Shown: positions 1 to 5,395 of the stretch, piece by piece | Numbering within the stretch: position 1 is the stretch's first letter | Layout: each line of letters starts with the position of its first letter | Assembly (NCBI GenBank): GCA_023425615.1 | Contig: JAFACJ010000382.1 | Coordinates: 1 to 5,395, forward strand | Origin: Actinomycetes bacterium | GTDB taxonomy: Bacteria > Actinomycetota > Actinomycetes > Streptosporangiales > Streptosporangiaceae | DNA: 5,395 nucleotides | Direction of reading: 5' to 3' | Notes under the pieces: generated by a model | The model's input: only the letters and a program-made list of their open reading frames with translations | Told to the model about the DNA's origin: nothing | Databases searched by the model: none | Program-made: the position numbers and the translations under genes

Positions 1-576
1 CCCACGCTGGGCGTCTCGGCCCCCCTGCTGGCCGGGCTGCGCAGCGCCGCGGCGATCGCCGCGGACGGGCATCCGCAGGAGGCGGCGCGGTGGGGGGAGG
101 CGGCGGGCCGGCTGGACGCCGCCATCAGACGCGAGTACGGCGTGCACGGCTACCCCCGCTCCCCGCTGGCGGGCGGGCGCATGGACGCCTCTGTGACCTT
201 CCTCGCACCCCCGTTCGCGCCCGAGGACGAGAGCGTCACCACCGCGCTGGCGGTGGCCGCCGACAGGCTGCGCATCGAGGAGAACGGCGGCCTGCTGCCC
301 GGCGAGAAGTGGGCGGGCAGCAAGACCCAGGCGTGGACTCCCGAGGTGGCGATGTTCGCCCTCGCCGACACCGCCTCAGGGCGCTCCACCGGCTGGCTCG
401 GCTGGCTGTCGGCGCACCGCACGCCGCTGGGCGTCCTGCCCGAGCGGGTCGACGACGAGGGCGAGCCGCACTCCGTCGCCCCGCTCGGCTGGACCGCGTC
501 CCTGGTCCTGCTGGCGCTGGCGGCGCAGGAGAAGCCGCTGCCCGTGCCCCCGGTCCCCGCCGCCCCCGCGGTATGA
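1..576 (+). CDS. GH15-like glycoside hydrolase (glucoamylase/trehalase type), C-terminal part
   Basis: Open from base 1 with no start in view, so the N-terminal part lies outside; 191 C-terminal residues are present and end in TGA. The fragment resembles the C-terminal part of the (alpha/alpha)6 barrel of GH15 enzymes, which release glucose from starch-like glucans or cleave trehalose. The segment DASVTFLAPPF (about residues 61-71) is typical of bacterial GH15-like proteins. The stretch LPERVD followed by PLGWTAS (about 146-166) matches the region that carries the catalytic general base in fungal glucoamylase (the SEQ...LTWS region), which would make Glu148 (codon 442-444) the base here. The tail is Pro/Ala-rich (PVPPVPAAPAV) and probably disordered. 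The general acid is not in view. Substrate cannot be told from this piece: glucoamylase, trehalase and dextranase-type members share the region. The ATG at 142 is internal and is not the start. It converges with the TPR gene, leaving 13 bp between the stop codons. Confidence 0.8.
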   Translation, partial: PTLGVSAPLLAGLRSAAAIAADGHPQEAARWGEAAGRLDAAIRREYGVHGYPRSPLAGGRMDASVTFLAPPFAPEDESVTTALAVAADRLRIEENGGLLPGEKWAGSKTQAWTPEVAMFALADTASGRSTGWLGWLSAHRTPLGVLPERVDDEGEPHSVAPLGWTASLVLLALAAQEKPLPVPPVPAAPAV

Positions 577-589
577 GCCCGCCGCCGGA

Positions 590-2335
590 TCAGCCGGTGA
601 GGGCGAGCCGGATGTCGTGGTCGTCGGGATCGAGCTCCAGGGCGCGGGTGAGGTCGGCGACCGCCTCCCGTTCACGGCCCGCGGCGCGCAGGGCGAGCGC
701 GCGGTTGAACAGCAGGCCCGGCTCCTCGGCCAGCCCGATGGCGCGGCCCAGGTCGGCGATGGCGTCCTCGACCTTGCCCAGCTGATAGGAGAGCATCCCG
801 CGGCCCGCCCAGGCCGGGGCCAGCGACGGATCGCGCCGCAGCGCCTCCTCGAACGCCGCCCAGGCCCGCGCCGTGTCGCCGACCTCCGCCTCCATCTGGC
901 CCAGTGCGCACAGCAGGTGGGGATTGCCCGGCTCTGCGGCGAGACCTGCCTCGATGTCGGCGCGCGCCCGCTCGTACTCGTTCCCCGCGACCAGCAGCCC
1001 CGCCCGGTTGACCAGCGCGTCGAGGAAGCAGGGATCCAGGTCGAGGGCGCGATCCAGGTCGGCGAGGGCGCCCTCGTGGTCGCCCACGGCGAACCGCACC
1101 TCCGAGCGGTTGTAGTACGCCTCGGGGAACGGCGGGCCGACCCGCAGCGCCGTCTCGTAGTCGGCCGCCGCCTCCTCCCTCCGGTCCAGCCGCATCAGCA
1201 GGTTGCCGCGGTCGATGTAGTAGTCCGGGTAGCCGGGGTCGGCCTCGATCACCGCGTCGAGGTCGGCCAGCGCGGCGGCGGGGTCGCCGCTCATGAGGTG
1301 GAGCTGCGCGCGGTTGGCGCGCAGCACCATCCGGTGCACCGCCTGGGCGCCGGGCGGCAGGTCGGCCTCGGCCAGCGCGATCGCCTCCTCCACCAGGGCG
1401 AGCGCCTCCCGTGTGCGGCCGCGCCGCGCCTGGATGAGCGCCTTGCCGTTGAGGTCGAAGCCGAGCTTGACCGCGCGGTTCCCCCGGTCGGGCAGCAGTC
1501 CGCACAGGGCGATCGCGGTGTGGATCAGGCCGAGCGCGGCGTCCAGGTCGCGCCGGTCGGGATCGTGGTGGCGGGTGAGGAGCATCGCGCTCGTGTAGGC
1601 CATGGTCGAGTGCCGGAGCGGGTCGGTGGTGTGCGCCCGCGCGTACGCCAGCAGCTCCTCGGCCTCCTCCTCCCGTTCCAGCGCGCTCAGCCCGACGGCC
1701 GCCGCGTGGACGATCCTCCACCAGTCCTCCGTGTCCGGTTCGGCGACCTCGGTGACGAACAGGGCGCGTCTCGCGAGTTCGACGGCGGCGTGGTGGCAGC
1801 CCCGTTCCTGGCACCATTCGACGGCCTCGCGGTACCGTTCCGCGTCGCCTTGGTCCCACAGTCCGGCCCAGAACGCGTCGCGCCGCCGGGTACCGGGCGT
1901 GTCGCAGGTCACGATCGTGAGTTGGGGCACACGGCGGATGAGGATGTCGAGTATCTCCTTGTCGGCGGCGTCGGCTTCGGCGTACCCGGTGACGAGGAAG
2001 GTGCAGGGCTCCGTGAGGGAGTCGCGGACGAACTCCGCGAAGCCGTTCGCCACGCGCAGCGTCCGCTGCGGGGCGGGCACGAGGATACGTTCGTCGCGGG
2101 GAAGCGTCTCCGAGAGCGTCGTACGCAGTACCGGGACGGCCAGGTCGGGGGCTATCGCGCGCAGTTCGATGTCGTATGCGGCGATCGAGGACAGGGGCGC
2201 GCGGGGAACGAGCGTCCGCGCCAGCGCGGAGGCCGCCGCGTAGGGACCGCCGAGGCGGCGGTCGGCTCCCGCCTCGACCAGGAGCGGCGGGGCGTCCGCG
2301 GGCACTCGTGGCTCGCCCGCCTGCAGGTGCGGCAC
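590..2335 (-). CDS. TPR-repeat protein with a degenerate ATPase-like N-terminus
   Basis: 581 residues, GTG start chosen because AAGGAG lies 5 nt upstream. TPRs are protein-protein interaction repeats, so a scaffold, chaperone or peptide-binding role is likely; no enzyme activity is visible. The C-terminal half holds at least seven consecutive 34-residue TPR units (about 336-571), each with the Gly/Ala and Asp-Pro pattern (for example AALADLDAVIEADPG, then EGALADLDRALDLDP). A further unit lies at about 290-323 and a weaker one at 207-240. Residues 20-145 are different. The stretch VTGYAEADAADKEIL (115-129), followed by hydrophobic LTIVTC, sits where AAA_16/STAND ATPases have Walker B plus an ADP.S-type segment, and the block RRLGGPYAAASALARTLVP (26-44) lacks a GxxxxGK[ST] P-loop. 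I infer a nucleotide-binding domain that has lost its function, or a fold derived from one. No signal peptide or membrane helix is seen, so it should be cytoplasmic. It is the second gene after the 28-codon ORF, 11 nt away, and is probably co-transcribed with it. The exact biological role is not recognised. Confidence 0.85.
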   Translation of the reverse strand: MPHLQAGEPRVPADAPPLLVEAGADRRLGGPYAAASALARTLVPRAPLSSIAAYDIELRAIAPDLAVPVLRTTLSETLPRDERILVPAPQRTLRVANGFAEFVRDSLTEPCTFLVTGYAEADAADKEILDILIRRVPQLTIVTCDTPGTRRRDAFWAGLWDQGDAERYREAVEWCQERGCHHAAVELARRALFVTEVAEPDTEDWWRIVHAAAVGLSALEREEEAEELLAYARAHTTDPLRHSTMAYTSAMLLTRHHDPDRRDLDAALGLIHTAIALCGLLPDRGNRAVKLGFDLNGKALIQARRGRTREALALVEEAIALAEADLPPGAQAVHRMVLRANRAQLHLMSGDPAAALADLDAVIEADPGYPDYYIDRGNLLMRLDRREEAAADYETALRVGPPFPEAYYNRSEVRFAVGDHEGALADLDRALDLDPCFLDALVNRAGLLVAGNEYERARADIEAGLAAEPGNPHLLCALGQMEAEVGDTARAWAAFEEALRRDPSLAPAWAGRGMLSYQLGKVEDAIADLGRAIGLAEEPGLLFNRALALRAAGREREAVADLTRALELDPDDHDIRLALTG

Positions 2336-2340
2336 GGGTG

Positions 2341-2346
2341 CTCCTT
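2341..2346 (-). promoter_or_regulatory. Ribosome binding site of the TPR gene
   Basis: On the minus strand AAGGAG sits 5 nt before the GTG start of the TPR protein and directly after the TAG stop of the small ORF. It decides the GTG start and suggests independent, efficient re-initiation right after the small ORF. Confidence 0.75.
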
Positions 2347-2433
2347 CTAGATGTGCCGGGCGCTCGCCTTGCCGCGCAGGGCCAGGGGCCCCGGCCTGTG
2401 CACGATGATCTTCTTCACCACGATCCGGTCCAT
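2347..2433 (-). CDS. 28-residue small ORF upstream of the TPR gene, unknown function
   Basis: A short reading frame from ATG (2433-2431) to TAG (2349-2347). The peptide begins MDRIVVKKIIVH, continues RPGPLALRGKA and ends SARHI. It is strongly basic (four Arg, three Lys, two His against one Asp), with a beta-prone hydrophobic N-terminal half (IVVKKIIV) and a Pro-Gly-Pro turn. It has no Cys, Ser-rich core, secretory signal or membrane helix. Support for translation is GGAGG 9 nt before the ATG, a stop only 11 nt before the next gene, and nearly all codons ending in G or C. It could be a real micropeptide whose partner is the TPR protein, a precursor peptide of a modified-peptide pathway, or a leader ORF controlling translation of the TPR gene. 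I do not recognise its family, and no modifying enzyme is encoded in the window. A chance ORF of this size is possible, but the close coupling and good ribosome site argue against it. Confidence 0.55.
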   Translation of the reverse strand: MDRIVVKKIIVHRPGPLALRGKASARHI

Positions 2434-2738
2434 GGTGTACGTCCTCCGTCTTGTGTGCTGACCATGGCTCGACTGGACGTGGAGCCGCCGGTCATCGCTG
2501 GTTTGATCAGCAACTATTCCGGGTTGCGTAGGTTTCTACCGAATCTTTGACCACAGTCGGACATAAGCCACATCAAACCCGGGAGACAGCGCAACCCGCC
2601 GGTCCCCTCAGACGTCACGCGGGCCGGCCCGGCGCCTCCTCCGCCGAAGGAGCGGCCGACTTTTCCTACACCGCTCAAACCGGGTTTCCGGACACAAGGT
2701 CCCATGACGTATCGATCAGCGGAAGTTACTTTCCTTTC
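2434..2738. promoter_or_regulatory. Divergent intergenic region between the small-ORF/TPR unit and the kinase gene
   Basis: 305 bp separate two divergently read units, so promoters for both should lie here. Base composition drops towards A/T compared with the genes, with the most A/T-rich stretch at about 2500-2570. No pair of -35 and -10 boxes with good spacing could be picked with confidence. TTGACC at 2547-2552 (+) is -35-like but has no good -10 at 16-18 bp. Short inverted repeats are present: GTAG-4-CTAC at 2527-2538, AAACC-1-GGTTT at 2677-2687, and CCGG-4-CCGG at 2680-2691. The last two overlap and lie 48 to 62 bp before the kinase start, where an operator could sit, but this is inference. 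Frames through 2547-2738 lack the third-position GC bias of the genes, so this looks non-coding. Confidence 0.55.
2443..2447 (-). promoter_or_regulatory. Ribosome binding site of the 28-codon ORF
   Basis: Minus-strand GGAGG with a 9-nt spacer to the ATG of the small ORF. A strong Shine-Dalgarno at the right distance is the main evidence that this short frame is translated. Confidence 0.6.
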
Positions 2739-4730
2739 ATGGGGTTGGTCCCGGGGCAATGGATCAATCGCCGATACCGCCTGCTCTCCCTGCTCGGCGG
2801 CGGCGGTATGGGCAAGGTGTGGCTGGCCCGCGACGAGACGCTCGACCGCGAGGTCGCGATCAAGGAGGTCGCACCCGCCTTCGCCGTCTCCCCCGAGCAC
2901 CACCGCGAACTGCACGAGAGGGCGCTGCGCGAGGCACGCGCCGCCGGCGGCCTGAAGCACCCCGGCATCGTGACCGTGCACGACGTGCTCCAGCGCGACG
3001 GATCACCGCTGATCATCATGGAGGTGATCCGCGGCCCCTCCCTGGAGGAGCGGATCAGGCACGACGGGCCGCTCCCCGCCGCCGAGGCCGTCCGCGTGGG
3101 CAGGGTCGTGCTCGACGCCCTGCGCGCCGCGCACGCCAAGAAGATCACCCACAGGGACGTCAAACCCAGCAACATCCTCTTCGAGGGCGACCGCGTCGTC
3201 CTCACCGACTTCGGCATCGCCCTGCTGCACGACGACACCTTCACCACCCGCGAGGACTCCGTGCTCGGGACCCCCGCCTTCATGGCGCCCGAGCAGGCGC
3301 GGTACTCGCAGGTCACCCCGGCCGCCGACCTGTGGTCGCTCGGCGCCACCCTCTTCTACGCCGTGCAGGGCCGCCCGCCCCTCGCCGGCCGCACCCGCGC
3401 GGCGATCCTCGGCGAACTGGTCTCCGACCGGCCCGTCCCCCGCGCCGTCGCCGCCGGGCCCCTGGCCCCCGTCATCGACGCCCTGCTCCAGAAAGATCCC
3501 GGTGCCCGCCCCTCGGGCCGCCAGACCGCCAAGCTCCTGGACTGGGCCGCCGGACAGCTCGGCGACTCCGTGCGGGGCACCCTCGAACTCCCCTCACAGC
3601 GGCGGGAGCGACGGCACGGGCACCGCCGGCTCACCGCCCTCCTTCTGGGCGTCGCACTGGCGGCGGGCGCCTTCTTCCTCATACGACCCGTCCTGGAAAG
3701 AGAGAAGGAACCCGTGAACTACGAATCGCTCATCACCCTCGCCATCAAAGGCATATACCAGCCTTTCGCATTCCGGCCGGGAAAGGGCGATCCGTCGTTC
3801 GCTGTGTCGGAAGGGAACACGATCCTGCTCTATGACCTCGACTCCTTCCCCGAGGCCAGGCGGCTCGGCGGTCATGAGGGTCCGATCAGGGGCTTCGCCT
3901 TCGACCCCGAGGGAACCCTCCTCGCCTCCTTCTCCGACGACTCCTCCATCAGGATCTGGGGCCTGGATGACCCCGAACGCGACAGGCTTCTGCCAGGCCA
4001 CCAGGGCAGCGTCATCCAGACGGTCTTCGGCTCCGACTCCCTCCTGCTGAGCAGCGACGCCGCCGCCAACCCCTCCTTCAAGCTGTGGGACCTCAAGAGC
4101 GGTCACCAGATCACCTCGATAGTGAATCTGGAGGAGGCCGCGGACCTGGCGTTCGATTCCGACCACCGACCGTTCGGGCTGGAGGCCAGGGAGAACGAGA
4201 TCCTGGTCTGGAACCTCACCGAACGGACATCCCGTGCCCTGCGCGGGCATGAGGACCTGGTCACCGTCTCGGAGTTCGCTCCCGGCGCCCGTACCGTCGT
4301 CACCGCGAGCGACGACCAGACCCTGCGGATCTGGAGGCTGGAGCCGGACGGGGATCCGTCCGGCCAGGTCATCGATGACCGGGAAGGGGTGGACCGTATC
4401 GCGTTCAGCCCGGACGGCAGGACGTTCGCCACGGCCGGTGCGCTGGCCGAGAACGCCCGCCTCTGGCGGGACGACGGATCGGAGGCGGGACCGCCCAAGG
4501 TCCACGGCAGCCGGGTGACCGCCCTCGCCTTCTCCCCCGACGGCGAGACGATCGCCACGGGCGGTGACGACCACGCCGTGCGGTTGTGGTCGCTGGCGGA
4601 AGAGCAGCCCCGGATCGAGCTGAACGAGCACGGCGCCTCGATCAGTCAGATCGAGTTCAGCTCCGACGGGCGGTACCTGGCGGCGGTGGACCTCAACGGA
4701 GTCGCCAAGATCTGGCGCCTCAGCCCCTGA
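2739..4730 (+). CDS. Transmembrane Ser/Thr protein kinase with WD40 ectodomain
   Basis: 663 residues. The cytoplasmic kinase domain spans about 13-280: glycine loop GGGGMGKV (20-27), ATP lysine K42 in VAIK, likely helix-C glutamate E65, catalytic HRDVKPSN (138-145), DFG (157-159), and APE (183-185). All key residues are present, so it should be active. The activation loop carries T167, T169, T170 and S174 as possible autophosphorylation sites. It belongs to the PknB-type bacterial (Hanks) kinases. A basic stretch (about 286-297) leads into one membrane helix (298-315), then a linker. The ectodomain (about 335-663) has eight WD40-like units ending at Y365, W407, W450, W491, W532, W576, W617 and W659, with GH dipeptides at 378, 420 and 503. 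Topology puts this propeller outside the cell, like the external propeller of mycobacterial PknD, so it is probably a ligand or cell-wall sensor. No cysteine was seen anywhere. The ATG at 2739 starts 12 residues before the domain; the ribosome site is weak (GGAAG, 13 nt away), and frame extension upstream to TTG 2547 looks non-coding. The ligand and substrates are unknown. Confidence 0.93.
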   Translation: MGLVPGQWINRRYRLLSLLGGGGMGKVWLARDETLDREVAIKEVAPAFAVSPEHHRELHERALREARAAGGLKHPGIVTVHDVLQRDGSPLIIMEVIRGPSLEERIRHDGPLPAAEAVRVGRVVLDALRAAHAKKITHRDVKPSNILFEGDRVVLTDFGIALLHDDTFTTREDSVLGTPAFMAPEQARYSQVTPAADLWSLGATLFYAVQGRPPLAGRTRAAILGELVSDRPVPRAVAAGPLAPVIDALLQKDPGARPSGRQTAKLLDWAAGQLGDSVRGTLELPSQRRERRHGHRRLTALLLGVALAAGAFFLIRPVLEREKEPVNYESLITLAIKGIYQPFAFRPGKGDPSFAVSEGNTILLYDLDSFPEARRLGGHEGPIRGFAFDPEGTLLASFSDDSSIRIWGLDDPERDRLLPGHQGSVIQTVFGSDSLLLSSDAAANPSFKLWDLKSGHQITSIVNLEEAADLAFDSDHRPFGLEARENEILVWNLTERTSRALRGHEDLVTVSEFAPGARTVVTASDDQTLRIWRLEPDGDPSGQVIDDREGVDRIAFSPDGRTFATAGALAENARLWRDDGSEAGPPKVHGSRVTALAFSPDGETIATGGDDHAVRLWSLAEEQPRIELNEHGASISQIEFSSDGRYLAAVDLNGVAKIWRLSP

Positions 4731-4974
4731 CCTTCAGACAGTCCTTCATGATCTTCTTCGTGTTCTCATCCGACTTCAATTTGCTCCAGGTGGCCCCGTT
4801 GACTATTCCAGTCCACTTCTTCCCCTGCCCGGGGAAGCACCTCTTCTGAAATTTCTTCACGGCACTCGCGGTCTTCGCGTCGAATGTGTCGTCCGGGAAC
4901 CTCATGCCCAGCGCCAGCTCGACGCACCGGACCCTGCTCCCCTTACTGCCCACCGTGAGCGGCTGAAAGGCCAT
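4720..4974 (-). CDS. Small stand-alone peptidoglycan-binding-domain-like protein
   Basis: 84 residues, ATG start supported by AGGAGG with a 6-nt spacer. It is one PG_binding_1-type module with little else. LTVGSKGSRVRCVELAL (6-22) matches the usual LxxGsxGxxVxxLQ opening, although the LQ is changed. Next come DDTFDAKTASAVKKFQ (28-43), matching the dGxfGxxTxxAVxxFQ core, and GIVNGATWSKL (56-66), matching the GivGxxTWxxL end. In this family three helices bind cell-wall peptidoglycan, usually attached to a hydrolase; here no catalytic domain accompanies it. The C-terminal tail is Lys-rich, making the protein basic. Cysteines lie at 17, 46 and 79. No signal peptide is visible, so export would need another route, or the fold is used inside the cell. 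The second half has more A/T-ending codons than its neighbours (for example AAA TTG, GGA ATA), a possible sign of different origin. Its last 11 bp overlap the end of the kinase gene on the opposite strand; the SRPBCC gene lies 67 bp upstream on the same strand. Confidence 0.75.
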   Translation of the reverse strand: MAFQPLTVGSKGSRVRCVELALGMRFPDDTFDAKTASAVKKFQKRCFPGQGKKWTGIVNGATWSKLKSDENTKKIMKDCLKVRG

Positions 4975-4980
4975 GCGCCA

Positions 4981-4986
4981 CCTCCT
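4981..4986 (-). promoter_or_regulatory. Ribosome binding site of the peptidoglycan-binding-like gene
   Basis: Minus-strand AGGAGG, six bases from the ATG. This near-perfect site fixes the start of the 84-residue protein and argues that it is well translated. Confidence 0.75.
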
Positions 4987-5041
4987 GCGTCTCCGCTACG
5001 GCCCAGTGAAACCGAAGAGATCTCCGCGGGGAAGGCAGAGT

Positions 5042-5395
5042 TCAGTGCACTGGACACTTCCGGTCACACGCCGAGGCGTGCTTCGCCAGGGAGCGCGACA
5101 GCTGGCGGGTGGCGAAGCGCAGGCCGAATCCCACGATCGGCCCCGTGCCGGGGATCACCGCGCCGCCCTGCGCCGACCATTCGATCCGGGTGCCGCCCTC
5201 CGACGTCGGGGACAGGCGGACGTCGGCGCGGTAGTCCTTGATCGGCGAGGGTGTCACCATCCGGTACGCGTAGTGGGAGTGCGGCTCATAGGCGACGACC
5301 TGTTCGCGGACGGGGAAGAGGGAGCGGATCGCGCCCACCCCGTCGGGGTCGGGGGCACCGGCCCGCGCCCGGCGGGCGCGCGGGGGGGTCCGCAT
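5042..5395 (-). CDS. SRPBCC family (polyketide cyclase/dehydrase-like) protein, C-terminal part
   Basis: 117 codons are visible before TGA. The motif DPDGVGAIRSL (16-26), then VREQVVAYEPHSHYAYRMV (29-47), then DYRADVRLSP (54-63) and GGTRIEWSA (67-75), is characteristic of the SRPBCC/polyketide_cyc2 helix-grip fold, which binds small hydrophobic ligands. A hydrophobic/basic terminal helix follows (about 86-108), ending in a short tail with CDRKC. Family members are usually about 140-150 residues and begin with a strand and helix before the DPDGVGA region, so roughly 40 N-terminal residues are missing here. The ATG at the very last three bases is therefore probably an internal Met or chance codon, and the gene continues beyond the window. 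The ligand and activity cannot be told; many members in actinomycetes have no known role. It reads toward the peptidoglycan-binding-like gene with a 67-bp gap, so co-transcription is possible. Confidence 0.75.
   Translation of the reverse strand: MRTPPRARRARAGAPDPDGVGAIRSLFPVREQVVAYEPHSHYAYRMVTPSPIKDYRADVRLSPTSEGGTRIEWSAQGGAVIPGTGPIVGFGLRFATRQLSRSLAKHASACDRKCPVH

Noticed and set aside
142..576. ATG at 142 as start of a separate 144-residue protein
   Set aside because: The same frame stays open back to base 1 with protein-like coding sequence, so this is an internal methionine-type position in the GH15 gene, not a start.
617..2350. A 577-codon open frame on the plus strand opposite the TPR gene
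   Set aside because: It is the antisense shadow of a high-GC gene: its translation is Val/Gly/Arg-rich with no domain pattern, while the minus strand gives clear TPR repeats and a good ribosome site.
2547..2576. TTGACC as a -35 box for the kinase gene
   Set aside because: No acceptable -10 sequence at 16-18 bp (only CATCAA-like), so it was not reported as a promoter.
2547..2738. Upstream extension of the kinase frame from a TTG at 2547
   Set aside because: The extra 64 residues have low third-position GC bias, no domain similarity and no ribosome site; the kinase fold begins shortly after the ATG at 2739.
2514..2981. A 155-codon minus-strand frame covering the kinase N-terminus
   Set aside because: It overlaps the well-supported kinase on the opposite strand, crosses the intergenic region and shows no recognisable domain.
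4586..4849. An 87-codon plus-strand frame across the kinase/peptidoglycan-binding junction
   Set aside because: It lies out of frame with the WD40 repeats in its first half and antisense to the peptidoglycan-binding-like gene in the second, with no domain pattern of its own.
5393..5395. ATG at the extreme window edge as the start of the SRPBCC protein
   Set aside because: The family's conserved N-terminal strand and helix would be missing, and no upstream sequence is available to show a ribosome site. Treated as a partial gene.

Overview
The window looks like chromosomal DNA of a high-GC actinobacterium. Base composition is very GC-rich, most codons end in G or C, and the gene families (GH15-like hydrolase, TPR protein, WD40 receptor kinase, SRPBCC protein) are common in filamentous actinomycetes. 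Frequent AGG arginine codons in several genes would fit a Streptosporangiales-type genome, but that is a weak guess.

Layout. From 1 to 576 (+) lies the C-terminal end of a glucoamylase/trehalase-type GH15 glycoside hydrolase, entering from outside. Thirteen bases further on ends a minus-strand unit read from about 2433 down to 590. It holds a 28-codon small ORF (2347-2433) with a strong Shine-Dalgarno, followed after 11 nt by a 581-residue TPR protein (590-2335) with its own strong Shine-Dalgarno and a GTG start. A 305-bp divergent intergenic region (2434-2738) separates this unit from a plus-strand transmembrane Ser/Thr protein kinase (2739-4730). The kinase carries a complete kinase domain, one membrane helix and an ectodomain of eight WD40-type repeats. 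Its last 11 bp overlap, tail to tail, the end of a minus-strand 84-residue protein with a single peptidoglycan-binding-type fold (4720-4974). Upstream of that, on the same strand, is the C-terminal part of an SRPBCC (polyketide cyclase/dehydrase-like) protein that runs to the window edge (5042-5395).

How the parts may relate. The kinase is the best understood gene: a one-pass receptor kinase that would phosphorylate cytoplasmic targets in response to something bound by its external propeller. The GH15 and SRPBCC fragments look like ordinary neighbours. The two parts most worth a second look are the small ORF plus TPR protein pair, which has the layout of a peptide/peptide-handling-protein pair with no recognised function, and the tail-overlapping pairing of a propeller-bearing kinase with a lone peptidoglycan-binding-type module. 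No tRNA, rRNA, CRISPR array, insertion sequence or convincing intrinsic terminator was seen. Both convergent junctions are too tight to leave room for a terminator between the stop codons.
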